Shown here one piece after another: positions 1 through 5,004 of a stretch of 5,912 bases of DNA (within the stretch, counting starts at the first letter, position 1; each line of letters begins with the position of its first letter). Origin of the DNA: Chloroflexota bacterium (GTDB lineage: Bacteria; Chloroflexota; UBA6077); the NCBI GenBank assembly GCA_021788565.1, contig JAJYKO010000405.1, forward strand, positions 1-5,912, given 5' to 3'. The notes beneath the pieces were generated by a model. The model searched no databases. It was given only the letters and a program-made list of their open reading frames with translations, and had not been told where the DNA came from. The position numbers and the translations under genes were made by a program.

Positions 1-599
1 TCACAGCAATCAGCGGGGAGGGCGCGCTGTCCACCTTTCACCAGAAGGCACCGGAACTGGTGCTTCTCGACATCAATATCCCCGGTGTTGACGGGCTGGA
101 GGTCTGCCGCCAGATCCGGAGAGAATCTGCACTGCCCATCATCATGCTAACAGCTCGCGACGAGGAGGCCGACAAGCTGATCGGCCTTGAGCTGGGCGCC
201 GACGACTACGTCACCAAGCCCTTCAGCCCCAGAGAGGTGGTGGCTCGTGTTAGGGCAGTGCTTCGCAGGGCCGGACCCACGCAGCCGCAGCAGGCACTGG
301 AGACCCTTCGGGCAGGCGATCTGGTGCTGGACCCCGAACGCCACGAGGTACACCGCGGCGGGGTACTGCTGGACCTGACCCCGACCGAGTTCCGGTTGCT
401 GGAGGTGCTTATGCGGAACCCAGGGAGGGTGTACAGCCGGCTGCAGCTACTGGATCTAGTACAGGGCGAGGCCTTCGAGGGCTACGAGCGCACCATCGAT
501 GCCCACGTCAAGAATCTGCGGTCCAAGATCGAGCCAGATCCCCAGCGCCCAACTCATGTGCTGACGGTCTATGGGGTTGGCTATAAGTTCGGCGAGTGA
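1..599 (+). CDS. OmpR/PhoB-family response regulator, 5'-truncated by the window edge
   Basis: DNA-binding response regulator of a two-component system. The reading frame is open from base 3, so the gene begins upstream; 198 residues are visible and roughly 30 N-terminal residues are missing against a usual length near 230. The GTG at 60 is internal and should not be used as the start. Receiver domain: the phospho-acceptor Asp is visible residue 23 (bases 69-71, in LLDINIPGVDG), followed by the switch Thr in IIMLTA (about residue 50) and the conserved Lys in YVTKPF (about residue 72). A C-terminal winged-helix domain follows, recognisable from LTPTEFRLLEVL, the recognition-helix part TIDAHVKNLRSKIE and the terminal wing VYGVGYKF. 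The acidic receiver residues lie upstream and cannot be checked. No histidine kinase follows, because the next gene is convergent; any partner would be upstream. Family assignment is secure; the signal and targets are unknown. Confidence 0.95.
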   Translation, partial: TAISGEGALSTFHQKAPELVLLDINIPGVDGLEVCRQIRRESALPIIMLTARDEEADKLIGLELGADDYVTKPFSPREVVARVRAVLRRAGPTQPQQALETLRAGDLVLDPERHEVHRGGVLLDLTPTEFRLLEVLMRNPGRVYSRLQLLDLVQGEAFEGYERTIDAHVKNLRSKIEPDPQRPTHVLTVYGVGYKFGE

Positions 600-613
600 T
601 CCACCTCCTCCCC

Positions 614-961
614 TCACCCCGCTGTGCTCATGCGCACAGGACTGACGAAGATCGCTAGCTGTCTCAACGTCTCTGCCCCGGCGCACACATGCCTGTGGAC
701 AACACCGGCTGGAATGTAGATCATATCGCCCGTGCGAAGCCGGTGGTGCTCTCCATCGCTCCCGACGAAGAGCGCTTCCCCTTCAAGCACGTATACAACC
801 TGGTCGGTATCGTGCATGTGATCGGTCGTAGCCGAGCCGCTGGGGAGTGCCACTTCGGTAATGCTGAGGTTCGCCATGCCGGCATTCGGACTCATATATT
901 CCCGTATGCTTGCCGGAGGTTCCACCTTCGCTGTGATATCGCTACCAAATACGACGCGCAT
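614..961 (-). CDS. Small single-domain cupin protein
   Basis: A 115-residue stand-alone cupin (double-stranded beta-helix). Motif 1 runs from Gly42 to Gly61 with His48 and His50 (HMH); the position usually held by a metal-ligand Glu is Gln54. Motif 2 is Gly78 to His89 (GDMIYIPAGVVH), matching G-x5-P-x-G-x2-H. The expected metal site is therefore His48, His50, Gln54 and His89. The Asn that often closes motif 2 is Cys93. There is no signal peptide, so it is probably cytoplasmic. The ATG start is supported by GGAGGG on the minus strand (about 971-976) with 9 bases of spacing. The gene converges on the response regulator with a 14-base gap and diverges from malQ. Small cupins include dioxygenases, isomerases and sugar- or ligand-binding proteins; nothing here picks a substrate. 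The frames open on the opposite strand carry no recognisable domain. Confidence 0.88.
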   Translation of the reverse strand: MRVVFGSDITAKVEPPASIREYMSPNAGMANLSITEVALPSGSATTDHMHDTDQVVYVLEGEALFVGSDGEHHRLRTGDMIYIPAGVVHRHVCAGAETLRQLAIFVSPVRMSTAG

Positions 962-1044
962 AGTACGGTGCCCTCCATTCTCATCTGTCCATCGCGGTCG
1001 ATTGCGTGATCATCTCACAGTTGGGCCGGTGGATGCGACCAGAG

Positions 1045-1060
1045 AAGGAGGCACACCATT
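1045..1060 (+). promoter_or_regulatory. Consensus Shine-Dalgarno ahead of a possible ATT start of malQ
   Basis: AAGGAGG at 1045-1051 is the strongest ribosome-binding motif near malQ. Six bases later comes ATT (1058-1060), in frame with malQ and followed by 12 open codons before the ATG at 1097. Initiation at ATT is rare but known (infC and pcnB in E. coli). It would add 13 residues that MalQ homology does not require. The motif may equally be a decoy or a remnant. Confidence 0.25.
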
Positions 1061-1077
1061 TACCACGGAGGTGGTAA
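1060..1077 (+). repeat. Perfect inverted repeat in the malQ leader
   Basis: TTACCAC (1060-1066) and GTGGTAA (1071-1077) are perfect complements separated by GGAG. In RNA this makes a 7-bp hairpin with a four-base loop, 19 bases before the malQ ATG. As DNA it is an 18-bp palindrome that could be an operator in the cupin/malQ divergent region. The loop displays GGAG and the hairpin covers the putative ATT start. Role unknown. Confidence 0.5.
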
Positions 1078-1096
1078 CGACGGAGAAGAGAGTCAG

Positions 1097-2638
1097 ATGA
1101 AGGAACGAGTCAGCACCGACTACGTCAGGCGAGAGGCTGGCATCCTCATGCACCTCACGTCCCTCCCAGGGCCGCACGGGATTGGGGACCTCGGTCCTAG
1201 CGCCATCGACTTCGCGGACTTCCTGGAGTCGGCGGGCCAGGGGCTATGGCAGGTCCTGCCGCTCACCCCTCTCGGCCACGGCAACTCCCCTTACGCTTCC
1301 CCTTCCGCTATGGCCAGCAACCCGCTACTGATCTCCCTGGAACTGCTGGTAAACGAAGGGCTGCTCACGAAGGAAGATCTGACCGGCGACGAGATATTCG
1401 AGACGGAGCGCGTGGACTACGGACCAGTAACCGCTTTCAAGCTGAATAGGCTGAGGCGAGCACATCAGCGCTTCGCGAACGAGGCGTCTGCCCTGCAAAA
1501 GTCGGAGTTTGAGGGGTTTTGCGGCGGGGCGTTGTCATGGCTGGAGGATTACGCGCTGTTTATGGCGATAAAGGATGCTCACAACGGCGAGCAGTGGCTC
1601 AATTGGGAGCCCGAACTGGTCGAGCGCCGGCCGGAGGCCCTCGATCGTTCGCGCCACGAACTGGCCCAGTCGGTGGATTTCCACAAGTTCCTCCAGTTTC
1701 AGTTCGCGCGGCAGTGGTCGGCCTTTCGTTCCCACGCCAACAGCCATGGGGTGAGGATAATTGGCGACATCCCCATCTTCGTCGCCCTGGACAGCGCGGA
1801 CGTCTGGTCTCATCAGGATCTGTTCTATCTGGATGAGCACGGCCGCCCGACGGTGGTGGCCGGAGTCCCACCCGACTACTTCTCCCAGACCGGTCAGCGG
1901 TGGGGAAATCCGCTCTATCAGTGGGACAGGATGGCCGAGCATGGCTACCAGTGGTGGATAGAGCGATTCCGCACGACCCTGGCGCAGGTGGACGAGGTCA
2001 GAATCGATCACTTCCGGGGTTTCGAGGCCTATTGGGAGATCCCGGCCCACCACCCAACCGCGGAGCATGGGAGGTGGGTCAAGGGGCCAAGTGCGGCCTT
2101 CTTCCGAGCGGTGGAGGGCGCACTGGGGCGTCTGCCGGTAATCGCCGAGAACCTGGGACTGATCACGCCCGAGGTCGAAGAGTTGCGGCTCGAACTGGGC
2201 TATCCAGGGATGGTGGTGCTTCAATTCGCCTTCGGCGGCGATTCCACCAACCCCTACCTGCCCCACAACTACGAACGGCGGTCCGTGGGTTACACCGGCA
2301 CCCACGACAATGACACTACCGTCGGATGGTTCACCTCAAGGCCCCCAAAGGAGCAGGATCACGTGCGGCGTTACCTGGGTAGCGACGGGGAAATAAGCTG
2401 GGACTTGATCCGCCTGCTGTACCGCTCGGTGGCCGATATGGTGGTAGTTCCGCTCCAGGACGTTCTAGAGCTTGGAACCGAGGCTCGCATGAACATGCCC
2501 GGCCAGGCGGAGGGCAACTGGACCTGGCGCCTCTCCCCCGGCCAGCTCACCCCCCAGCACGCCGAACGGCTACGAGACCTTGTGGATCTGTACGGCCGTC
2601 ATACCGCCTTTTCCAGTTCCGCCACTGTGTCCAGATAG
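1097..2638 (+). CDS. malQ: 4-alpha-glucanotransferase (amylomaltase, GH77)
   Basis: Cytoplasmic disproportionating enzyme that transfers alpha-1,4-glucan segments between malto-oligosaccharides, used in maltodextrin, starch or glycogen turnover. It is 513 residues, close to the usual size of about 500. Family landmarks in order: REAGILMHLTSLPG (12-25), GIGDLG (28-33), NSPYASPSA (63-71), the substrate loop GVPPDYFSQTGQRWGNPLY (256-274), nucleophile Asp304 in RIDHFRG, acid/base Glu351 in AENLG, and third carboxylate Asp404 in GTHDND. All three catalytic acids are present. The ATG has a weak GGAG 11 bases upstream; a stronger site with an in-frame ATT lies further up. The conserved region ends at LYGR (498-501). 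The last 12 residues are a serine-rich tail read antisense through the end of the hemerythrin gene. No other glycogen or maltose gene lies in the window, so the physiological pathway cannot be inferred from context. Confidence 0.97.
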   Translation: MKERVSTDYVRREAGILMHLTSLPGPHGIGDLGPSAIDFADFLESAGQGLWQVLPLTPLGHGNSPYASPSAMASNPLLISLELLVNEGLLTKEDLTGDEIFETERVDYGPVTAFKLNRLRRAHQRFANEASALQKSEFEGFCGGALSWLEDYALFMAIKDAHNGEQWLNWEPELVERRPEALDRSRHELAQSVDFHKFLQFQFARQWSAFRSHANSHGVRIIGDIPIFVALDSADVWSHQDLFYLDEHGRPTVVAGVPPDYFSQTGQRWGNPLYQWDRMAEHGYQWWIERFRTTLAQVDEVRIDHFRGFEAYWEIPAHHPTAEHGRWVKGPSAAFFRAVEGALGRLPVIAENLGLITPEVEELRLELGYPGMVVLQFAFGGDSTNPYLPHNYERRSVGYTGTHDNDTTVGWFTSRPPKEQDHVRRYLGSDGEISWDLIRLLYRSVADMVVVPLQDVLELGTEARMNMPGQAEGNWTWRLSPGQLTPQHAERLRDLVDLYGRHTAFSSSATVSR

Positions 2639-3153
2639 CGCTGGCGCTCGGCGGGGGTGAGCACCCGCGCTTCCAGTTCGTGGAAGTCCTTCAGCAGACC
2701 CTCCTGCACGTCGGCGGGCATCACCTCGTCCCCCATGGGGTAGAGGATGTTGTCCTCCTTGTAGATGTGGGCGCTTAACAGGTCGGCGTAGCCGTTGGCG
2801 TGTTCGGCCAGGGCCGATCGGGCGGAATCGTCGCCTGCCCTGTACTTCTCCAGCGCTTCTGCCATGCCGCGAACGTGTGCCCGCCCCTGCTCGTGCTCCA
2901 TTAGCATCACGCCGATAGGGCCCTGCCTCTGGGGAATACCGTGAGCGGCCATGGTCGTGAAGAGTGCGTTCTCTTCCTTGGCATGGTGGTAGCGGTCGGC
3001 GAAATTTCGTATGAAGTCGATGCTTCGCTCGAAGACCGACGGGTCTACCCTCTCGCCTGCTTCGAGCCTGGCGGCTGCCCGACGCAGCACCGCCAGCACC
3101 CTCTCGATAACCCTGTGCTCGTCCTTGAGGATCTGTGTGGGTGATGCCGTCAT
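2599..3153 (-). CDS. Hemerythrin HHE cation-binding domain protein
   Basis: A 184-residue, largely alpha-helical protein of the hemerythrin-like family, which binds a di-iron centre and may bind O2 or NO, store or sense iron, or protect against oxidative or nitrosative stress. Candidate ligands lie on four successive helices: His13 (DEHRVIE), His56/His57 with Glu60/Glu61 (YHHAKEE), His87 and His93 (EHEQGRAH), and His129 with Glu133 (HIYKED). No signal peptide or membrane segment is seen, so it is cytoplasmic. The ATG at 3153 has AGGAAGGA upstream on the minus strand at a good distance. The 3' end overlaps the convergent malQ by 40 bases. fdxA lies 197 bases upstream on the same strand, which suggests a small iron/redox cluster, but a probable terminator and an operator-like palindrome between them imply separate control. 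A frame extended to 3175 on this strand is an out-of-frame shadow. Confidence 0.93.
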   Translation of the reverse strand: MTASPTQILKDEHRVIERVLAVLRRAAARLEAGERVDPSVFERSIDFIRNFADRYHHAKEENALFTTMAAHGIPQRQGPIGVMLMEHEQGRAHVRGMAEALEKYRAGDDSARSALAEHANGYADLLSAHIYKEDNILYPMGDEVMPADVQEGLLKDFHELEARVLTPAERQRYLDTVAELEKAV

Positions 3154-3214
3154 CTCTCATCCTTCCTGGATACAAATCTCGTGGGGCGCGAGGAAGTTGT
3201 GCCCCTTTCTGTAC

Positions 3215-3226
3215 CTAATAAGGATA
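3215..3226 (-). promoter_or_regulatory. Weak -10-like hexamers of the hemerythrin gene promoter
   Basis: Read on the minus strand, TATCCT (3226-3221) and TATTAG (3220-3215) each match TATAAT at four of six positions. With the first, transcription would start near 3214, which puts the centre of the 3248-3263 palindrome at about -41.5, the class II activator position. No convincing -35 is seen, as expected of an activator-dependent promoter. The hexamer choice was made knowing the palindrome, so the spacing is suggestive only. Confidence 0.25.
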
Positions 3227-3247
3227 ATTCGCCGCGGCTGCTCTCGC

Positions 3248-3263
3248 TGCGACTTTTGTCGCA
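3248..3263 (-). promoter_or_regulatory. Perfect 16-bp palindrome with CRP/FNR-type geometry, likely operator
   Basis: TGCGAC-AAAA-GTCGCA on the minus strand is perfectly symmetric. Written as TGCGA-N6-TCGCA it has the half-site length and spacing of CRP sites (TGTGA-N6-TCACA) and matches the C-variant core described for Sxy-dependent CRP-S sites of gammaproteobacteria. It lies about 95 bases upstream of the hemerythrin ATG. I infer a CRP/FNR-superfamily operator for the hemerythrin gene; the actual regulator is unknown. As RNA it would give only a 6-bp hairpin with a four-base loop. Confidence 0.45.
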
Positions 3264-3294
3264 CAGCATGCATCGAAGGGACAGCAGACACAGT

Positions 3295-3326
3295 GAGAGG
3301 ACCCGGATGCGTGCCTGGGCCCTCTC
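3295..3326 (-). terminator. Stem-loop after fdxA, probable terminator
   Basis: GAGAGGACCC (3295-3304) and GGGCCCTCTC (3317-3326) form a 10-bp stem with one imperfect pair, which is a G-U wobble in the minus-strand RNA. The loop is about 12 bases. It begins 25 bases past the fdxA stop codon. There is no run of U residues after it, so termination may be weak or Rho-assisted, or the element may protect the 3' end of the fdxA transcript. Confidence 0.45.
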
Positions 3327-3350
3327 GCCTTCTACTTCATTCCGCCCCGA

Positions 3351-3608
3351 CTACTTGTAGTGGTCCGCGTTCTTAGCGACGAAGCTCTGCCACTTCTCGG
3401 GTACCTCGGCATCCGAGAAGATGGCATTCACAGGGCACACTGACTCGCACGCACCGCAGTCGATGCACTCATCGGGATTGATGAAGAGCTGTTCCGATGC
3501 GTCAAACCCCTCCTCTTCCTTGGTCGGATGAATGCAATCCACCGGACAGACTTCCACGCAAGAGGTGTCCTTCACGTTAATGCAGGGCTCGGTGATAACG
3601 TAGGTCAT
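3351..3608 (-). CDS. fdxA: FdxA-type ferredoxin, probably seven-iron ([3Fe-4S][4Fe-4S])
   Basis: An 85-residue low-potential electron carrier. The N-terminus MTYVITEPC and overall layout match seven-iron ferredoxins of the FdxA group. By analogy with Azotobacter FdI, Cys9, Cys17 and Cys58 would hold the [3Fe-4S] cluster and Cys21, Cys48, Cys51 and Cys54 the [4Fe-4S] cluster. The spacing Cys9-x7-Cys17-x3-Cys21 is the diagnostic part; Cys25 is the extra cysteine. The second motif is CIDCGACESVCP (48-59). The start is the ATG at 3608: AAGGAGG on the minus strand (3615-3621) sits 6 bases upstream and the homology begins there. A further upstream ATG in the same frame would add 27 residues foreign to the family and would run through the promoter. 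A perfect TATAAT lies 40 bases upstream. Cytoplasmic; the electron partner is unknown. Confidence 0.95.
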   Translation of the reverse strand: MTYVITEPCINVKDTSCVEVCPVDCIHPTKEEEGFDASEQLFINPDECIDCGACESVCPVNAIFSDAEVPEKWQSFVAKNADHYK

Positions 3609-3647
3609 GCAGGTCCTCCTTTTCGAAGTCAGGCTTGCTCGGCACCC

Positions 3648-3653
3648 ATTATA
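3648..3653 (-). promoter_or_regulatory. -10 box of the fdxA promoter
   Basis: A perfect TATAAT on the minus strand, 40 bases upstream of the fdxA ATG, giving a leader of roughly 30 bases. No good -35 appears at 16-18 bases (the sequence there is near TTTCTT). That region instead holds an inverted repeat, so promoter activity may depend on a regulator. Confidence 0.6.
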
Positions 3654-3680
3654 CCGGCACAGTTTCGAGAAGAAACCGGT
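3653..3680. repeat. Nested inverted repeats over the fdxA -35 region
   Basis: GTTTC (3662-3666) and GAAAC (3672-3676) are perfect complements around a five-base centre. They are bracketed by ACCGG (3653-3657) and CCGGT (3676-3680), which share one base with the inner arm. The element covers the -35 region of the fdxA promoter and is a candidate operator. The arms are short, so chance is possible. Confidence 0.3.
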
Positions 3681-3744
3681 AGAACACAATGTAAACTACG
3701 GCGAATCTGAATGCAACACCGTGGCGAGAAGCGGGCGGTCAGTA

Positions 3745-3750
3745 TATAAT
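3745..3750 (+). promoter_or_regulatory. -10 box of the lgt promoter
   Basis: A perfect TATAAT on the plus strand, 40 bases before the lgt start. Seventeen bases further upstream is TGGCGA (3722-3727), a three-of-six match to the -35 consensus. Transcription would begin near 3757. It diverges from the fdxA promoter, with about 90 bases between the two -10 boxes, and could drive the whole lgt to DUF1461 run. Confidence 0.55.
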
Positions 3751-3790
3751 CCAATCAAGCCTCGTCAACTCCTGCCAAAGGATCTGGGAC

Positions 3791-4588
3791 TTGCGGACCG
3801 GGATTATCATCGATATCGATCCTACCTTCTTCTCGTCCGGCCCTGTCATTATTCGCTGGTACGGCCTGATGATCTCCGTCGCGATCCTCGCGGGCGTCCT
3901 TCTGGCAGTTCGAGAGGCCTCGCGTCGGGGCATCTCCGAGAACGACGTCCTTTCTTTGGCATTGTGGGGGGTGCCCGCCGGAATGATTGGGGCACGTCTC
4001 TTCCATGTAATCGATGCCTGGGACTACTACTCGACCTACCCACTGCAGATACTCGCCTTCCAGGAAGGCGGCCTTGCCATCTATGGCGCCCTGGCCGGCG
4101 GTCTGCTGGCGGGCGCACTCGCTGCCAGACGCAAGCATCTGCTTTCGTGGGGGCTGCTGGACGTCGCCGCCCCCTGCCTGATCCTGGGGGAGGCCATCGG
4201 ACGGATAGGCAGTTTCATCAACGGCGATGGCCAGGGCGTGCCTTCTAGCCTGCCGTGGGCCACCTCATACATCCACCCCGGAAACCTGGCACCGGATTCT
4301 CAGCCCAGGCAGCCCGTCCAGATCTACGAAATGATCTACGATGTGCTGCTGTTCGGGCTGCTGCTGCTGGTTCGTCGCAGGTTGAAGCGCGACGGAGTGT
4401 TGTTTGCGATCTACGCTGGCATCTACGCCTTCGGACGCTTCTGGCTCTCCATGCTCCGGGAAGGCACTCCTTTCGTGACGGGACTGAGGGAGGCGCAGGT
4501 GATCAGCGTGTTGGTCTTTGTGGCGGCCGTGCCGCTGGCGGTCTACCTATGGCAGAGACCGCTGCGCGTGACGAGTTCTGAGTGCTGA
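3791..4588 (+). CDS. lgt: Prolipoprotein diacylglyceryl transferase (Lgt), divergent form
   Basis: Integral membrane enzyme that transfers diacylglycerol from phosphatidylglycerol to the lipobox Cys of prelipoproteins, the first step of lipoprotein maturation. It has 265 residues with several hydrophobic segments. Landmarks: IRWYGLM (21-27, holding the essential Tyr), GARLFHVI (67-74), EGGLAIYGA (92-100), GRIGSFINGDGQG (137-149), QPVQIYE (174-180) and GRFWLSMLR (215-223). Against E. coli Lgt, Tyr26, Arg143, Gly154 and Arg239 are kept, but Asn146 is Ser141, Glu151 is Asp146, Glu243 is Ser220, and the His of SFHGG and of HPxQLYE are Tyr98 and Gln174. The TTG start is supported by AAAGGA (3777-3782) with 8 bases of spacing and by homology starting at once. 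The stop codon lies inside a heptamer repeat array that also encodes the last residues. It is probably the first gene of the plus-strand run. Confidence 0.9.
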   Translation: MRTGIIIDIDPTFFSSGPVIIRWYGLMISVAILAGVLLAVREASRRGISENDVLSLALWGVPAGMIGARLFHVIDAWDYYSTYPLQILAFQEGGLAIYGALAGGLLAGALAARRKHLLSWGLLDVAAPCLILGEAIGRIGSFINGDGQGVPSSLPWATSYIHPGNLAPDSQPRQPVQIYEMIYDVLLFGLLLLVRRRLKRDGVLFAIYAGIYAFGRFWLSMLREGTPFVTGLREAQVISVLVFVAAVPLAVYLWQRPLRVTSSEC

Positions 4589-4596
4589 GTCCTGAG
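4576..4596 (+). repeat. Heptamer array A, three units, containing the lgt stop codon
   Basis: Units TTCTGAG, TGCTGAG and TCCTGAG, consensus NNCTGAG, period 7. The TGA triplets at 4579, 4586 and 4593 fall in all three forward frames; the one at 4586 ends lgt. AGTCCTG (4588-4594) is complementary to CAGGACT (4618-4624), so this array could pair loosely with the start of array B. Confidence 0.8.
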
Positions 4597-4620
4597 TTGG
4601 GTTCTGCTAAGAGGACGCAG

Positions 4621-4657
4621 GACTGATGACTGATAGCTGAAGGCTGAACGCTGATGG
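4621..4657 (+). repeat. Heptamer array B, five units, containing the start codon of the next gene
   Basis: Units from 4623: CTGATGA, CTGATAG, CTGAAGG, CTGAACG, CTGATGG, a perfect CTGA core every 7 bases. TGA occurs at 4624, 4631, 4638, 4645 and 4652, covering all three forward frames. The fifth unit holds the ATG (4654) of the glutaredoxin-like gene and the third holds its only Shine-Dalgarno-like GAAGG. The core resembles the GCTRAT core of the arrays after 5680, so I treat them as one repeat family. Confidence 0.85.
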
Positions 4658-4917
4658 ATCACAACCACACCGCGGTTCTGTACAGAAGAGAAGGCTGCTG
4701 CCTCTGTGAGCGGGCCCGTAAGCTGTTAGATAAACTTCGGGGAGAGTTCAATCTCGAGATCGAAGAGGTCGAGATCACCAGCGATCCCGAGCTGTATCAG
4801 CAGTACCGGTATATTATTCCGGTTGTAGTCATCGACGGCCGGCACCGATTCGAGCCCAACAAACTGGCGGAGCTCTACCTCCGCCGCGCCCTCGAACTCA
4901 CCGAGCGAGCAGAGTGA
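4654..4917 (+). CDS. Glutaredoxin-like thioredoxin-fold protein
   Basis: An 87-residue protein with the short glutaredoxin fold. Strand one VLYRREGC leads to the active site Cys15-Cys16-Leu17-Cys18 at the head of a helix (ERARKLLDKL). VEEVEI-type strands follow, then the cis-Pro motif YIIPVVVIDG with Pro57. The layout resembles the glutaredoxin-like PF05768 (DUF836) group. It probably performs cytoplasmic thiol-disulfide exchange; partners are unknown. The extra Cys16 inside the CxxC is unusual. Start choice: an in-frame TGA at 4645 leaves the ATG at 4654 as the first possible start. The only ribosome-binding motif is GAAGG (4639-4643), 10 bases away and part of a heptamer repeat, so translation may be modest or coupled. 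It lies 65 bases after lgt. The stop TGA (4915-4917) lies in a 9-bp tandem duplication. Confidence 0.85.
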   Translation: MDHNHTAVLYRREGCCLCERARKLLDKLRGEFNLEIEEVEITSDPELYQQYRYIIPVVVIDGRHRFEPNKLAELYLRRALELTERAE

Positions 4918-4928
4918 CAAGAGTGACA
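4911..4928 (+). repeat. 9-bp tandem duplication over a stop codon
   Basis: AGAGTGACA occurs twice head to tail (4911-4919 and 4920-4928). The first copy contains the stop of the glutaredoxin-like gene. A looser repetition, CAGGATG twice with two bases between, follows at about 4944-4959. Confidence 0.7.
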
Positions 4929-4947
4929 AGTCAAGGGACGAAACAGG

Positions 4948-5004
4948 ATGGGCAGGATGAACATGACCGGCTTCATGAGAGGCAATACATTTGAAAGCGT
5001 TTGA
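4948..5004 (+). other. Possible 18-codon Met-rich leader reading frame
   Basis: MGRMNMTGFMRGNTFESV, starting at ATG 4948 and stopping at TGA 5002-5004, 14 bases inside the DUF1461-like gene in another frame. AAGGGA about 9 bases upstream could act as ribosome binding site. It could couple translation to the next gene, but it is short and overlaps repetitive sequence, so chance is likely. Confidence 0.15.

Noticed and set aside
622..639. CTGTGC / GCACAG inverted repeat near the response regulator end
   Set aside because: It lies within the cupin coding region, has no T-tract on either side, and a 6-bp stem is weak evidence for a terminator.
689..1009. A plus-strand frame opposite the cupin gene
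   Set aside because: The minus strand encodes both cupin motifs with a good ribosome binding site; the plus frame has no recognisable feature.
1005..1019. CRP-like CGTGA / TCACA pair upstream of malQ
   Set aside because: The central spacing is 5 rather than 6 bases and the outer bases do not match, so it fails the CRP geometry.
1535..2305. A 256-codon open frame on the minus strand inside malQ
   Set aside because: It is antisense to the catalytic core of malQ, shows no domain, and is a by-product of GC-rich codon use.
2570..3175. A 201-codon minus-strand frame covering the hemerythrin gene
   Set aside because: It is Arg/Gly-rich and out of frame with the hemerythrin protein, which carries all the di-iron ligands.
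3351..3689. Longer ferredoxin with a 27-residue N-terminal extension
   Set aside because: The extension crosses the TATAAT promoter box and the consensus Shine-Dalgarno, and the family starts at MTYVI.
3607..4248. A 213-codon plus-strand frame spanning the fdxA-lgt gap and the first half of lgt
   Set aside because: It runs through both promoters, overlaps lgt in another frame and is Arg/Pro/Gly-rich without a motif.
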